From: a virus
Direction: 5' to 3' (one strand)
Virus record (IMG/VR): IMGVR_UViG_3300042691_032784
Coordinates: 1-64,000 of that record
Length of the DNA: 64,000 nt
A model generated the notes under the pieces. It was not told the DNA's origin and did no database searches. It worked only from the letters and a program-made list of their open reading frames with translations. Below, piece by piece: positions 30,044 to 38,510 of the stretch. The translations under genes were made by a program, and so were the position numbers. Positions within the stretch are counted from its first letter, which is position 1; the number at the start of each line of letters is the position of its first letter.

Positions 30044-30322
30044 TTACGTATCAATCTTTAACTTAATAACAACAATACTATCAATAATATAATGTCTTAA
30101 TTTAATCTTAGTACCAAATAAATGATTATACATAAATTCTAGTCTTTTATTAATCTTATGAAGTAAATGATGCATACCACTACTAGTATTACTATGGTCT
30201 ACTACAAGAATTTCATGACTTTGATGTAATAAATCAATAGCAGTATCTACTTGCCTAGTAGTATTACCTACTACTCTACCTTCTCTAATAAGATGTTTAG
30301 TTTCTTCTAATAAATTAAGCAT
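30044..30322 (-). CDS. small P-loop-like remnant protein
   Basis: 92 residues. The N-terminal phrase GRVVGNTTRQVDTAIDLLHQ followed by ILVVDHSN resembles the start of phage NTPase folds of the GNTTR type, but the length allows only the first strand-helix-strand units. It overlaps the dNMP kinase gene by 8 bp. It may be a truncated ATPase or a small stand-alone family; activity is doubtful. Confidence 0.6.
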   Translation of the reverse strand: MLNLLEETKHLIREGRVVGNTTRQVDTAIDLLHQSHEILVVDHSNTSSGMHHLLHKINKRLEFMYNHLFGTKIKLRHYIIDSIVVIKLKIDT

Positions 30323-31268
30323 TAATAATTTTCTCTTTAATTAATATTTTTTTTATTTTTTCAATTAAATCTTCAATATTACCATTATTATCAATAGTAT
30401 AATCAAATTCAGCATTATCTAATGCTGTTTCAGATTCGTGTTCTTTAATTAACCAATGTTCATCAGCATAAGTTTTTAAAGGATATTCTCCAGTATCTTT
30501 ATGTATTTGATGAAATAATTCTTTAAGTGTTAATTTATCTCCTAAATAATCATATAAAGGTTCTTTAAATCTATTAACTCTAATATTAATACCTCCTCTA
30601 CTTTTAACAGCTTCAAGTTCATTAGGAAATCTCATATCTGTAATAATCCAATTAGATTCTGATATTTCTGAAATTCTTTTTACAGAATTATTAGACATAT
30701 TCATTATATCTAAAGCTCTCCAAGTATTATTATATTCACTAAATAAACTATTAACCCAAATATTAGGATGTATAATATCTCTACCACAATTAGTACCTAA
30801 TAATTGTAGTAATAATCTAGGAGTTAATACTTTTGAAACAATCTGATAACCATTTAATTTAAGATTTTTAAAAAAATCAGAAGATTCATATCCTAATAAA
30901 GCTTCTTTTGATGAATATATTTTACCTATTCTACCTTCATTATTATTATTAGATAATTTATAATGAATTATATACCATATTCTCCATTGTTCTCCAAGTT
31001 CTTTATTCTTAAAATCATGGTCTTCTAATTGTTCTCTAGTACAACTTATAAGAATACATACCATATCTTTAAGAGTATCAGCAAACTTTTTAATTTCATA
31101 ATCAGATTCATTTAATATACTAGTTATAGCATTATTATTTTTATCAAAATGAAATTTCCACATATTACAATGCACTTTATCTGATTTATTAAGAATAGTA
31201 AGAAATTGTATAATCTTACCAACAGTATCTTTACCACTTCCTATTTTACCACTAATTCCTATTATCAT
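30315..31268 (-). CDS. deoxynucleoside monophosphate kinase
   Basis: 317 residues. The Walker A loop GKIGSGKDT is at residues 7-15; EIKKFADTLKDM and LLQLLGTNCGRDII match the substrate and lid regions of phage dNMP kinases (T4 gp1 type); WIITDMRFPNELEAVK supplies the Walker B strand and an Arg. The enzyme phosphorylates dNMPs to dNDPs and so supports phage DNA synthesis, consistent with ThyX and a pyrophosphohydrolase nearby. Its ATG overlaps the upstream TGA (ATGA), indicating coupling. A longer-than-usual insert lies around residues 40-120. Confidence 0.85.
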   Translation of the reverse strand: MIIGISGKIGSGKDTVGKIIQFLTILNKSDKVHCNMWKFHFDKNNNAITSILNESDYEIKKFADTLKDMVCILISCTREQLEDHDFKNKELGEQWRIWYIIHYKLSNNNNEGRIGKIYSSKEALLGYESSDFFKNLKLNGYQIVSKVLTPRLLLQLLGTNCGRDIIHPNIWVNSLFSEYNNTWRALDIMNMSNNSVKRISEISESNWIITDMRFPNELEAVKSRGGINIRVNRFKEPLYDYLGDKLTLKELFHQIHKDTGEYPLKTYADEHWLIKEHESETALDNAEFDYTIDNNGNIEDLIEKIKKILIKEKIINA

Positions 31269-31435
31269 ACTATTTCAGTTTTAGTTATTTTAAGTTCGTC
31301 AATATACATTTTTTCTACTTTAGTTCCTATTTTTTTTGTTATACTTTTTAGTATTAAACTATCAGTAACACTAGGTTCTTTATTATCTTCAGATGTAATT
31401 ACAACTTCTATTTCTAATTCTATTTTTATTTTCAT
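31265..31435 (-). CDS. small hypothetical protein (56 aa)
   Basis: Begins MKIKIELEIEVVITSEDNKE and ends with an ATGA overlap with the dNMP kinase start. Alternating charged and hydrophobic residues suggest a small beta-rich protein. The short overlap and lack of any other gene in this gap support it. Function unknown. Confidence 0.65.
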   Translation of the reverse strand: MKIKIELEIEVVITSEDNKEPSVTDSLILKSITKKIGTKVEKMYIDELKITKTEIV

Positions 31436-31440
31436 AATAA

Positions 31441-31785
31441 TTAATATTTTAAATTATTATAAATAATATTTCTATTAGTTTGATTATCAATATCAGTATA
31501 AGCTTCTTCTCTACTGTAAATATAAGCATATTCTATATTAAATTCTATAATTTCAATTAAATCTTTAATTTTAATTAGTATTCTATTAATAAATTTAGAA
31601 TGAGCATATTCTAATAAGAAATATATATTATTTTTATCAGATTCAATATCTAGTGGTTCAATTTTATATAATTCTTTATGTAGTGGTTCAATTTTATATA
31701 ATTCTTTATGTAGTTGTTGAGATAATAGTTGAAGTACTAATTCAAATTTATCCTCATCTTGAACTTGTATTTTAAGTTTTAACAT
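31441..31785 (-). CDS. hypothetical protein with duplicated decapeptide
   Basis: 114 residues. HKELYKIEPL occurs twice in a row (about residues 30-50), encoded by an exact 30-bp tandem duplication. The remainder is charged, with no TM helix or known motif. Tight spacing to both neighbours (5 and 4 bp) places it in the same operon. Function unknown. Confidence 0.7.
   Translation of the reverse strand: MLKLKIQVQDEDKFELVLQLLSQQLHKELYKIEPLHKELYKIEPLDIESDKNNIYFLLEYAHSKFINRILIKIKDLIEIIEFNIEYAYIYSREEAYTDIDNQTNRNIIYNNLKY
31651..31710. repeat. exact 30-bp tandem duplication
   Basis: The units 31651-31680 and 31681-31710 are identical (each begins TAGTGGTTCAATTTTATATA). The absence of any difference indicates a recent event; the frame is kept. 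Confidence 0.95.
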
Positions 31786-31789
31786 TTTT

Positions 31790-32044
31790 TTATTTTTTAC
31801 TATTATTTAATTTCTTTTTAAAATCTTGAATTATTTTAATTAATTCATCAGATGAACAAAATTCTATACTATATCCATCAGTTTCTTTATCTAAATCTTC
31901 ATCAATAACAGATATTTTAAATGTAGAAGTTTCTGTACTATCTTGTCTTAGTTCTAATAATCTACCATAAACAGAATAAAGAACAACAAGACCAACAGAA
32001 TAGATATGTATATTTTCATCTTTTGTATCTTGTTGTATCTTCAT
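31790..32044 (-). CDS. hypothetical protein
   Basis: 84 residues, beta-prone in the first half (IHIYSVGLVVLYSVYGRLLE), acidic in the middle and helical basic at the end. No motif recognised. It lies 16 bp after thyX in the same operon. Confidence 0.65.
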   Translation of the reverse strand: MKIQQDTKDENIHIYSVGLVVLYSVYGRLLELRQDSTETSTFKISVIDEDLDKETDGYSIEFCSSDELIKIIQDFKKKLNNSKK

Positions 32045-32060
32045 ATTTTTATTTAATTAA

Positions 32061-33101
32061 TTAATCAATTAAAGCACGTTGTTGAATAAATCCTTTAAAG
32101 TTTCTACACCAACCCCTTTCACTATATATACCTCCATTTAAAGGTCTTCCATGTAAATAACTATTATATTCATATTCAGTCATAACTCTAGCAACATGTT
32201 CAAAAGGACTCCAATGACCTGATTTACTTAAAACTTCATAAAGTTCTAAATCTTTTTCATAATTAATTTCAGGATTATCTCCTAATGTTTGATATGAAAG
32301 TCTAGCACATCTTGCTACAGAAATTTTACATACTATTTCTGTTATAGATATATCTAATTTTGTTGATATACTAGCTATTTTACCCATATCAAAATTATCT
32401 CCATAAGGAATATGCCATTCTCCTTCTTTAAGTTTTCTAGGAGTTGATTCTTGTATAGCATCATAAATTGCTTCTGCTAAAAACATCATATGAATATCAG
32501 CTTGTCCTTTATTATGTTTTAATCTAAAAAGAGTATTAGTTTGATTTACTTCATAAGCATTTTCTAATAAAGAATCTCGTTTTCTTTTAACTAACATATC
32601 TTCTAAACTTTTCCAACTTTTAGTAGTATATGTTTCTCCTTCAGCAATGTATTCATATTGAGGACATCTAAGATTAAAAAAGTTTTCCCATTCAGTTCCT
32701 GATACAAGTACTTTATGATACATAAAAGGTTCAAGTAATCTATTACATAATTGTTTAGTTACATTACCAACATGATTCATATTTTCTGCAACTTGTATTG
32801 CAATATTTCTAGCTTCTAACCACTGTAATCTATGTTCGGATATTTGTTCTTCATCAGTAAAATAATTACTACCTTGCATACCTTTATGATCAATTTGCCA
32901 AGCATAAGGAATGAAAGGATTTTCTTGTACATTCTTAACCATTTTATTAAATGGTATAGCTCTACTACTTGCACTATTTTTACTCAATATCCTATGAGTA
33001 TTAAATTCAGCAAGTATATATCTAGGCATTACAACTTCTAAAGTTGTTAATCTATGACCTTGTGGACTTAATGAATCTGCCACTATTTTTGCTTGTATCA
33101 T
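32061..33101 (-). CDS. thyX: flavin-dependent thymidylate synthase ThyX
   Basis: 346 residues. The ThyX signature RHRxxSxNxxSxR appears as THRILSKNSASSR at residues 35-47, with only the first Arg changed. GHWSPFEHVA near residue 295 matches the conserved C-terminal flavin/dUMP region. The enzyme makes dTMP from dUMP using methylene-tetrahydrofolate and FAD/NADPH, feeding the AT-rich genome. It is longer than typical bacterial ThyX (about 220-250 residues), with the extra sequence in the middle, as in some phage homologues. Confidence 0.9.
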   Translation of the reverse strand: MIQAKIVADSLSPQGHRLTTLEVVMPRYILAEFNTHRILSKNSASSRAIPFNKMVKNVQENPFIPYAWQIDHKGMQGSNYFTDEEQISEHRLQWLEARNIAIQVAENMNHVGNVTKQLCNRLLEPFMYHKVLVSGTEWENFFNLRCPQYEYIAEGETYTTKSWKSLEDMLVKRKRDSLLENAYEVNQTNTLFRLKHNKGQADIHMMFLAEAIYDAIQESTPRKLKEGEWHIPYGDNFDMGKIASISTKLDISITEIVCKISVARCARLSYQTLGDNPEINYEKDLELYEVLSKSGHWSPFEHVARVMTEYEYNSYLHGRPLNGGIYSERGWCRNFKGFIQQRALID

Positions 33102-33104
33102 TAT

Positions 33105-33776
33105 TTAATTAAAAGTTTTAATTTGTTTAATTTCTTCTGTTATATATTTATTATCTATATAACTTAATAATTCTTGTAAATCATTACTATAAAATCCTCC
33201 ACAAGAATCTATTACTTCTTCTTCAATAAATGTATCTTCAATAAATGTATCTTTAGATAATTCTTCTTTATTTTTAAATAAATATAATTTTTTATATTTT
33301 TTAAAATTAACTAATTCAAATCTATATACATTTCCAGCTAAATAATTATTCCAATTAGTAATTAAATTATTAGCATAATATTTAGCAATTTCTTCATCTG
33401 ATAAATCTTTTAATTCATCATTATGTTTTCGTTGTAAATCAAAATCAAAATCATTTTTATCAACTAATATAAATCCTGTTGAACTTACATCAAATTTATC
33501 ACCTTGATGAGATAATGATAATAAAATCCCACTATGTATATAAGCATATACAGTAAATATATAATAATTATTTAATTTATAATTTTCATAATTATTATAT
33601 AAATAATTATATATATCAATAGGTTTATAGCCTTCTATTTCTACATAAAAATTAGGATGGTCATAAACTAAAAATATATCACTATTTCCCCAATCTCTAG
33701 GACTTTCAGAATTATCATCAGTATAAATTCTTAATTCTTTATTAAATTTTAAAGAATATTTAGCTATTAGATTCAT
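33105..33776 (-). CDS. hypothetical protein
   Basis: 223 residues with many Tyr, Asn and Asp and no TM helix. Near the C-terminus DTFIEDTFIEE arises from a 15-bp tandem duplication. No family recognised. It overlaps the pyrophosphohydrolase gene by 17 bp and lies 3 bp before thyX. Confidence 0.7.
   Translation of the reverse strand: MNLIAKYSLKFNKELRIYTDDNSESPRDWGNSDIFLVYDHPNFYVEIEGYKPIDIYNYLYNNYENYKLNNYYIFTVYAYIHSGILLSLSHQGDKFDVSSTGFILVDKNDFDFDLQRKHNDELKDLSDEEIAKYYANNLITNWNNYLAGNVYRFELVNFKKYKKLYLFKNKEELSKDTFIEDTFIEEEVIDSCGGFYSNDLQELLSYIDNKYITEEIKQIKTFN
33222..33251. repeat. 15-bp in-frame tandem duplication
   Basis: TTCAATAAATGTATC at 33222-33236 is repeated exactly at 33237-33251, giving a doubled DTFIE in the encoded protein. 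Confidence 0.9.
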
Positions 33777-34296
33777 TAATGAATTGTTTTAAATTAGCCG
33801 GAGAATAATTAATTGATTTAAGAACTTTATTATCTTTATCTCTATAAGTAATAAATTTACCTTTTATTTCTTTAGCTGTACATTCTATACTTTCTTTTTG
33901 GTATTTTACACAAGTATCTAAAGCTTCTTCTTTACTATTAGATACTTTACTCATATTACTTCTATGTACTTCTTCAAAAGCATCATCAAAAATATTAGTA
34001 AAACCATGTTCAATAATAGCACCTGATAGTACATATTGTAAATCACATAAAGCATCAAGCTGTTCTACTACATTATATTGATTTTTATCAGGATTATAAG
34101 CTTTATGATAATCATAACATAAATCTGCAAAATGATCAGATAATCCACTAGCTTCAGCATATTCTTTTAATTCTTCAAATATTAATTCAATACGAAGTTT
34201 ATTTCTATCTTCAGGAATATTAATAATACTTTCATGTACAGGTTGTTCAAATAAAGTCATAAATTCTTTAACTTTATTAATATAACTAATAACCAT
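33760..34296 (-). CDS. MazG-like all-alpha NTP pyrophosphohydrolase
   Basis: 178 residues from the ATG at 34296, one base after the preceding stop; an upstream TTG start at 34365 would overlap that gene by 68 bp and is rejected. The metal-binding motif EELKE is at residues 41-45, DALCD at 81-85, and EVHRSNMSK at 109-117 is the hallmark of phage phosphoribosyl-ATP-pyrophosphatase/MazG-like enzymes. Such proteins hydrolyse (d)NTPs to monophosphates, adjusting nucleotide pools. A C-terminal extension (after residue 120) carries short beta segments. It sits with ThyX and the dNMP kinase. Confidence 0.85.
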   Translation of the reverse strand: MVISYINKVKEFMTLFEQPVHESIINIPEDRNKLRIELIFEELKEYAEASGLSDHFADLCYDYHKAYNPDKNQYNVVEQLDALCDLQYVLSGAIIEHGFTNIFDDAFEEVHRSNMSKVSNSKEEALDTCVKYQKESIECTAKEIKGKFITYRDKDNKVLKSINYSPANLKQFINESNS

Positions 34297-34297
34297 A

Positions 34298-34879
34298 TTA
34301 TTTATTTTTATCAAATGAAACTTTAACTCCTTCTTTTTGTTTTTTAATAGGAGCACTAACAACACAATCTTGTCCTAATTCAGTCCATTCTAAACTAGGC
34401 ATTCTATCAATAACTTTAGTAGCAGTAGGAATTCTTAAATCATTATTATTAGGAATTAATAATTTTAATTCATCTTCTCTATCTTTAATTAATTGTTTAA
34501 CTTTTTCTTGTATATCATACAATTCATTAAGATATATATCATTACATTCCCTAAAATCATAATAAGTATATGTAGCGGCTACAGATAAACTAGCTCCAAA
34601 CATTTTAACAGTTTTAACATTACCTGAAAGATTTTTTCTAACTTCAGATATTATAATATCTTTAGCATCATCATTCTTACTAACAACTTCTACTAATTTT
34701 TCCATTCTTTTCATTGCTAAATGAAATTGAATAGGATTTATATAACCTTCTCTTAATTTATCTACTAATGCATCTGCAACTGCTATATGGTCTGCATTAT
34801 AAACATTAAGAAATTTAGTAAGTCCTTGACTTACATTATCATCATCGATAATTTCTTCATTGTCAATATTTTCTGACAT
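34298..34879 (-). CDS. hypothetical protein conserved in style with crAss-like early genes
   Basis: 193 residues. An acidic N-terminus (EEIIDDDNVS) is followed by a long helical domain (residues 30-140, including DALVDKLREGYINPIQFHLA) and a basic tail. Not recognised; a scaffolding or DNA-associated helical protein would fit. It is first in its transcription unit after a 121-bp gap holding an inverted repeat. Confidence 0.7.
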   Translation of the reverse strand: MSENIDNEEIIDDDNVSQGLTKFLNVYNADHIAVADALVDKLREGYINPIQFHLAMKRMEKLVEVVSKNDDAKDIIISEVRKNLSGNVKTVKMFGASLSVAATYTYYDFRECNDIYLNELYDIQEKVKQLIKDREDELKLLIPNNNDLRIPTATKVIDRMPSLEWTELGQDCVVSAPIKKQKEGVKVSFDKNK

Positions 34880-34931
34880 AATTTTTGAATTTAAAATTGA
34901 TTTTAAGCGTGTGTATTAAATCAAAATATAA

Positions 34932-34953
34932 AAGTAATATATTTGTATTACTT
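34932..34953. repeat. 8-bp inverted repeat in intergenic gap
   Basis: AAGTAATA and TATTACTT surround TATTTG. It lies between two minus genes (34879 start, 35001 stop), so it could act as a weak terminator or an operator. No U-run follows on the minus strand. Confidence 0.5.
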
Positions 34954-35000
34954 ATGTTAGATAATTAAATCTTAATAAGCTGTATGCGTGTAGTGGCATT

Positions 35001-35861
35001 TTAAAAGATATATCTTATTGTATTCCAAGCAATTAAAGAATTATGAACTTTAATAAATTCATTAATAGCATCTCTTTTAATATTAACTTCATATCTTATA
35101 TTAGTACCACCATATTGTGAAACTTTAGTTTCTTGTAAATTAGGAACCCATAGCAAGTTTTCCCCTTTAATATTTTTTTCTAAATTATAATAATGTTTAG
35201 CTTCATTATGAGTAAGAAATATAACTTCACATTTAACTTTATGTTTATATTCTTCTTTAACATAAATATCTAATAACATAAATAATTCAGCATAATGTTT
35301 TATCCAATTATTAAATAAAATAACAGGACTAAAATTAACATGAACATCATATCCTGATTCAATAAAATCATTAATAGCTTTAATTCTATCAAGAATTTTA
35401 GCTGATTTAGGTTCAACTATATTAGCAATAAGTTGAGGCATTAAACTAAATCTAATTCTAATTTTATTATTAGGATTAAAAGTAAGAAGTTTTTTAGGAA
35501 CTATTTTAGTAGCAAGTGTAGCTTTAGCTCTAGGATGTTGTTTAAAAAAAGTAAAAATTTTATACCAATCATGATGAGGTAAATGTAATGCAAAATCTTC
35601 ATTACAACTTATATCATAAGTTATATATTTTTCATCAGTTTGATTAGGTTTAATAATTTTAGTTTTTTTAGAATGTTTATCTATTGCTAATAATATATCA
35701 TTAACATTATTATATAAAGTAACTCCTTTAGGAGTATTACGTTTCATATAACAATATGAACATTCTAATAAACAACCAGTGGCAAAAGAAGGACTAATAA
35801 AATCACTACTTCTACCACTAGGTTTAATAGTTAATATTTTAAGATTATTATAAATTATCAT
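35001..35861 (-). CDS. radical SAM protein, spore photoproduct lyase-like
   Basis: 286 residues. The CxxxCxxC iron-sulfur motif is GCLLECSYCYM (C30, C34, C37), in a setting (SPSFATGCLLECSYCYMKR) like the SplB branch. Further on, EDFALHLPHHDWYKIF and NPNNKIRIRFSLMPQ fit the radical SAM barrel. SplB repairs spore photoproduct in DNA; a phage copy may repair UV thymine lesions or modify a different substrate. It overlaps a 69-residue gene by 14 bp and is followed by a terminator-like gap. The family call is firm, the substrate uncertain. Confidence 0.8.
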   Translation of the reverse strand: MIIYNNLKILTIKPSGRSSDFISPSFATGCLLECSYCYMKRNTPKGVTLYNNVNDILLAIDKHSKKTKIIKPNQTDEKYITYDISCNEDFALHLPHHDWYKIFTFFKQHPRAKATLATKIVPKKLLTFNPNNKIRIRFSLMPQLIANIVEPKSAKILDRIKAINDFIESGYDVHVNFSPVILFNNWIKHYAELFMLLDIYVKEEYKHKVKCEVIFLTHNEAKHYYNLEKNIKGENLLWVPNLQETKVSQYGGTNIRYEVNIKRDAINEFIKVHNSLIAWNTIRYIF

Positions 35862-36057
35862 CTTTTATAATAGGAATATTAAAATCTATTTTAATATCAA
35901 TACTTAAATTATTATAACTAGGACTTTTAAGTTTATTTAATCCTTCATCAATTTTTTGTAATAATAAATTTCTAATAGAATCTAAATTTTCTATTGCTTT
36001 TTTTTTATTATTTTTATCAGTTATTATAAATCCTGAATCTAATTTTTGTATAAACAT
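35848..36057 (-). CDS. small hypothetical protein (69 aa)
   Basis: Helical and charged; begins MFIQKLDSGFIITDKNNKKK. It overlaps the radical SAM gene start by 14 bp and follows the GHKL gene by 15 bp, so it may be an accessory subunit to one of them. No motif recognised. Confidence 0.6.
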   Translation of the reverse strand: MFIQKLDSGFIITDKNNKKKAIENLDSIRNLLLQKIDEGLNKLKSPSYNNLSIDIKIDFNIPIIKDDNL

Positions 36058-36072
36058 ATTTATTTAATTAAT

Positions 36073-37155
36073 TTAAAAGATTAATTCATCTGAAGTATCA
36101 TTTAATGTAATACCTAATTTATTTAATATAATATCAAAATCTTTTTTAGCTTCTTCACTATAACAATGTTTATTTCTAAATTTAATTAGTAATTCTTTAA
36201 TACCAAATTTAGAAGCTATAAAGTTTTTAATACCATTAATTGCTTTTTGAAAAAAACTTTGTTGTTTAAAATGTTCTTTCATACTTTGATTAGTAATAAG
36301 AACTTCTTTAATTTCATTAGTTTCTTTATCTACTACTTTTGCAATAAACTCTATATTTTCTCCTACTGCTCTAGCTTTAATAGAAGGATAATAAGTACTA
36401 GGAATATGACTTACGTATCTATAATCATCATAATTTTGGTCTACAAAATTAATTTCAGCTTGTGCTTCATTAATTTTAGAACTATGATAACTAACTTCAA
36501 AACTTCCAGGTACTTTTCTATCTCTATCTAGTTTAAGTCTAGCAGGTGGAAAGTTATAAGATTTTTTAATATTTTTAAGATTACATACAAATAATTTACC
36601 TGAATAAATATTACCTACTGGTTTATCTACTATATCTCCATGATATTCATTTGAATATATAATATCTTTCTTTTTAATTAAGTTATTATTAAAATAATCA
36701 AAATCAGATTTAGGTATAGTAAAACCAAGATAAAAATTAGTATTTGATTCAAAAGGTTTAAATTCTAAAGCTAATGTAGTACCTAATATAGCTTGTTCTT
36801 GCCAAATAGGTTTTATTATATGATTATTAGCTTTAAGTTCAATAGGATAATTAAGACGTAAAAATATAAGAAAAGCCATTTTAAGTCCTTCTCCGTGTTG
36901 TCCTATTGAATTTTCTTTATCTTCTTTTTGTGATTCTCCTATTTTAAGAAAAGAAAAATTATCAGGTTTAAAATCATTTTTAAGAGTAATACTAATATAT
37001 TCAATATTATTGACAATAGCAGAAATACCTATTTGTTGAGTAAAATTACCATAATCAATAAAGTTTTGATATATTTCTCTAAGAGCTTCTTGAATACCCC
37101 AATCTTTAAGATAATTTTCTCCTATACCATAATTTATAGTAATATTATTATTCAT
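36073..37155 (-). CDS. GHKL-fold ATPase
   Basis: 360 residues. The N box EALREIYQNFIDYG (about residues 23-36) and the lid motif SIGQHGEGLKMA (about 87-98) identify a histidine-kinase/Hsp90/MORC-type ATP-binding domain, though no phosphoacceptor or sensor domain is present. Residues 150-260 form a beta-rich second domain with FPPARLKLDRDRKV. Stand-alone GHKL proteins of this kind occur in large phages with unknown roles, possibly DNA remodelling or counter-defence. It overlaps the ligase gene by 8 bp. Confidence 0.75.
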   Translation of the reverse strand: MNNNITINYGIGENYLKDWGIQEALREIYQNFIDYGNFTQQIGISAIVNNIEYISITLKNDFKPDNFSFLKIGESQKEDKENSIGQHGEGLKMAFLIFLRLNYPIELKANNHIIKPIWQEQAILGTTLALEFKPFESNTNFYLGFTIPKSDFDYFNNNLIKKKDIIYSNEYHGDIVDKPVGNIYSGKLFVCNLKNIKKSYNFPPARLKLDRDRKVPGSFEVSYHSSKINEAQAEINFVDQNYDDYRYVSHIPSTYYPSIKARAVGENIEFIAKVVDKETNEIKEVLITNQSMKEHFKQQSFFQKAINGIKNFIASKFGIKELLIKFRNKHCYSEEAKKDFDIILNKLGITLNDTSDELIF

Positions 37156-38476
37156 AGTCTCTTACAATATTATCAATTACATGAAAAGGTATCATATCTT
37201 CAGTATATTCATAAAATGTACAAGTAAGCATTTTATTAATAAATAAATGTTTTTGAAATAAAACTAAAGATTTAAAATTATTATCTCCTTTAGGATTTAC
37301 TTGAAATTCTTTACCTTGTTTAGTTCTACAAACAAATAAACCTAAATCAGGATTTTTATCTTGAGGAATAATATCAATAATTTTAAATTCTTCATCTATA
37401 ACTCTTTTAAGTTTTACCATATCCATAGGACGTTTACCAAATTGATAAAATCCTTCAGGATTTCTTAAAATAGAACCCTCATAACCATCTTTAATATAAT
37501 TATCAGTAAGTGTTTGAACTGTAGCATCACTTTTAATTTTATAAGTAGTTACAACATCTATTGAATTAGTAAAATCTTTTTCTTTAATTTGATTTATAAT
37601 ATCTTTAAGAATTGTAAATCTTGAAATATTATTAAGATTTTTAACACCTAAATCAAATGCAATAAATTGAACTCTATTTGTATCTAAATTAGGAGCTTTA
37701 ACAGCAGAAGATATAGTTTGTAATTTTTCTCCATGAATATATAATTCACCATCGAAAAATATATCATCTAATTCAAGTCCATAACCTTTAAGATTTTCAT
37801 CTATTAAAGTTTTGTTACCAACCAACACAACTTCTAAGTGGGGAAGATTATATCTCTTACCTTCTTTACTAAGTATTTGTACTTTATTATTAATAAAACT
37901 AATAGTACATCTAACTCCATTAATTTTAGGTTGTATTAAACAAGGAAATTTAATAATAATTGCTCCTTTTTCTTTAGGTTCATAAGGATTAAGTAAATAA
38001 AAATATTTTCTATCATCCCATAATTTACCATTAGGGTCAATCCAATCTTTTTTACTACGATAATATTGTTGAGCTTTCATAGGTTTAAGATTACCAAGAG
38101 CATCAGTATTATCAATAGGTAAATGTTTTTTTAAATATTCCCCCATAGAAATTGTGTTGGTTGTAGAAGATAATCCAAAATCCTCATTTTCTTTAAGATA
38201 ATTATTATATCCAATATCTTCTAAACTTTTATAACCTAAATCTTTTTTACGTCTATAAAGACTTTCTACTTCTAAAGTAGCTTGTGTTAAAGGAGATGTT
38301 TCATTAGATTTTCCAATGTTTTTTCCTTTAATATTATTTCTAGTAGTTTCTACTATTTTTCCTTCTAATTCTCCTGCTTTAAGTATAATTTGTATACCTT
38401 GTATATTTTTATTAACTTCTGCTGACCATTGAAGTACTTTACCTTTACTATCTTTTTTATATAAAATTTCTGTCAT
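37148..38476 (-). CDS. ATP-dependent DNA ligase with N-terminal WGR-like domain
   Basis: 442 residues. Residues 1-90 look like a WGR domain (a basic GKNIGKSN segment and an ATLEVESLYRRKKDLGY helix). The nucleotidyltransferase core has the adenylated lysine at K184 in QPKINGVR, a KxDG variant with Asn for Asp, then FFDGELYIHG (motif III), DGYEGSILRN (motif IV) and MVKLKR (motif V), followed by an OB-fold tail. It seals nicks during replication. It is transcribed just after a terminator at 38.5 kb, so expression probably relies on read-through or a local promoter. Motif copies 10 and 11 lie inside. Confidence 0.9.
   Translation of the reverse strand: MTEILYKKDSKGKVLQWSAEVNKNIQGIQIILKAGELEGKIVETTRNNIKGKNIGKSNETSPLTQATLEVESLYRRKKDLGYKSLEDIGYNNYLKENEDFGLSSTTNTISMGEYLKKHLPIDNTDALGNLKPMKAQQYYRSKKDWIDPNGKLWDDRKYFYLLNPYEPKEKGAIIIKFPCLIQPKINGVRCTISFINNKVQILSKEGKRYNLPHLEVVLVGNKTLIDENLKGYGLELDDIFFDGELYIHGEKLQTISSAVKAPNLDTNRVQFIAFDLGVKNLNNISRFTILKDIINQIKEKDFTNSIDVVTTYKIKSDATVQTLTDNYIKDGYEGSILRNPEGFYQFGKRPMDMVKLKRVIDEEFKIIDIIPQDKNPDLGLFVCRTKQGKEFQVNPKGDNNFKSLVLFQKHLFINKMLTCTFYEYTEDMIPFHVIDNIVRDYE
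37819..37846 (+). repeat. dispersed paired motif, copy 10 (forward)
   Basis: Reads CAACCAACACAACTTCTAAG then TGGGGAAG. It lies antisense in the ligase gene and is encoded as N-L-P-H-L-E-V-V. Paired with the reverse copy at 38137 (starts 318 bp apart). Confidence 0.85.
38137..38164 (-). repeat. dispersed paired motif, copy 11 (reverse)
   Basis: Plus strand ATTCCCCCATAGAAATTGTG then TTGGTTG. Encoded as N-T-I-S-M-G-E-Y in the ligase. Confidence 0.85.
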
Positions 38477-38486
38477 AATTAAGCAT

Positions 38487-38510
38487 AAAAAAGGGAGTAT
38501 AAAACTCCCT
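38487..38510 (-). terminator. rho-independent terminator, minus strand
   Basis: On the minus strand AGGGAG, TTTTATA loop, CTCCCT, then a run of T. The TAG stop of the 74-residue gene overlaps the stem, as with the terminator at 26.87 kb. It should limit read-through from the replication genes into the ligase. Confidence 0.85.

Noticed and set aside
31206-31466. Plus-strand ORF of 86 residues
   Set aside because: Shadow of the dNMP kinase and 56-residue minus genes; composition is that of antisense AT-rich DNA. The other minus ORFs inside the plus genes were dropped for the same reason.
33683-33705. TTTCCCCAATCTCTAGG resembling a motif half
   Set aside because: Wrong bases after the C-run; explained by the D-W-G-N codons of the gene.
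34297-34365. Longer N-terminus for the MazG-like protein
   Set aside because: It would use a TTG start and overlap the upstream gene by 68 bp; the ATG at 34296 fits the family length.
35156-35176. Possible further reverse copy of the dispersed motif (TTTTCCCCTTTAATA)
   Set aside because: Only the G-run half matches; no CAAC half and no partner within 1 kb. Left out of the count.
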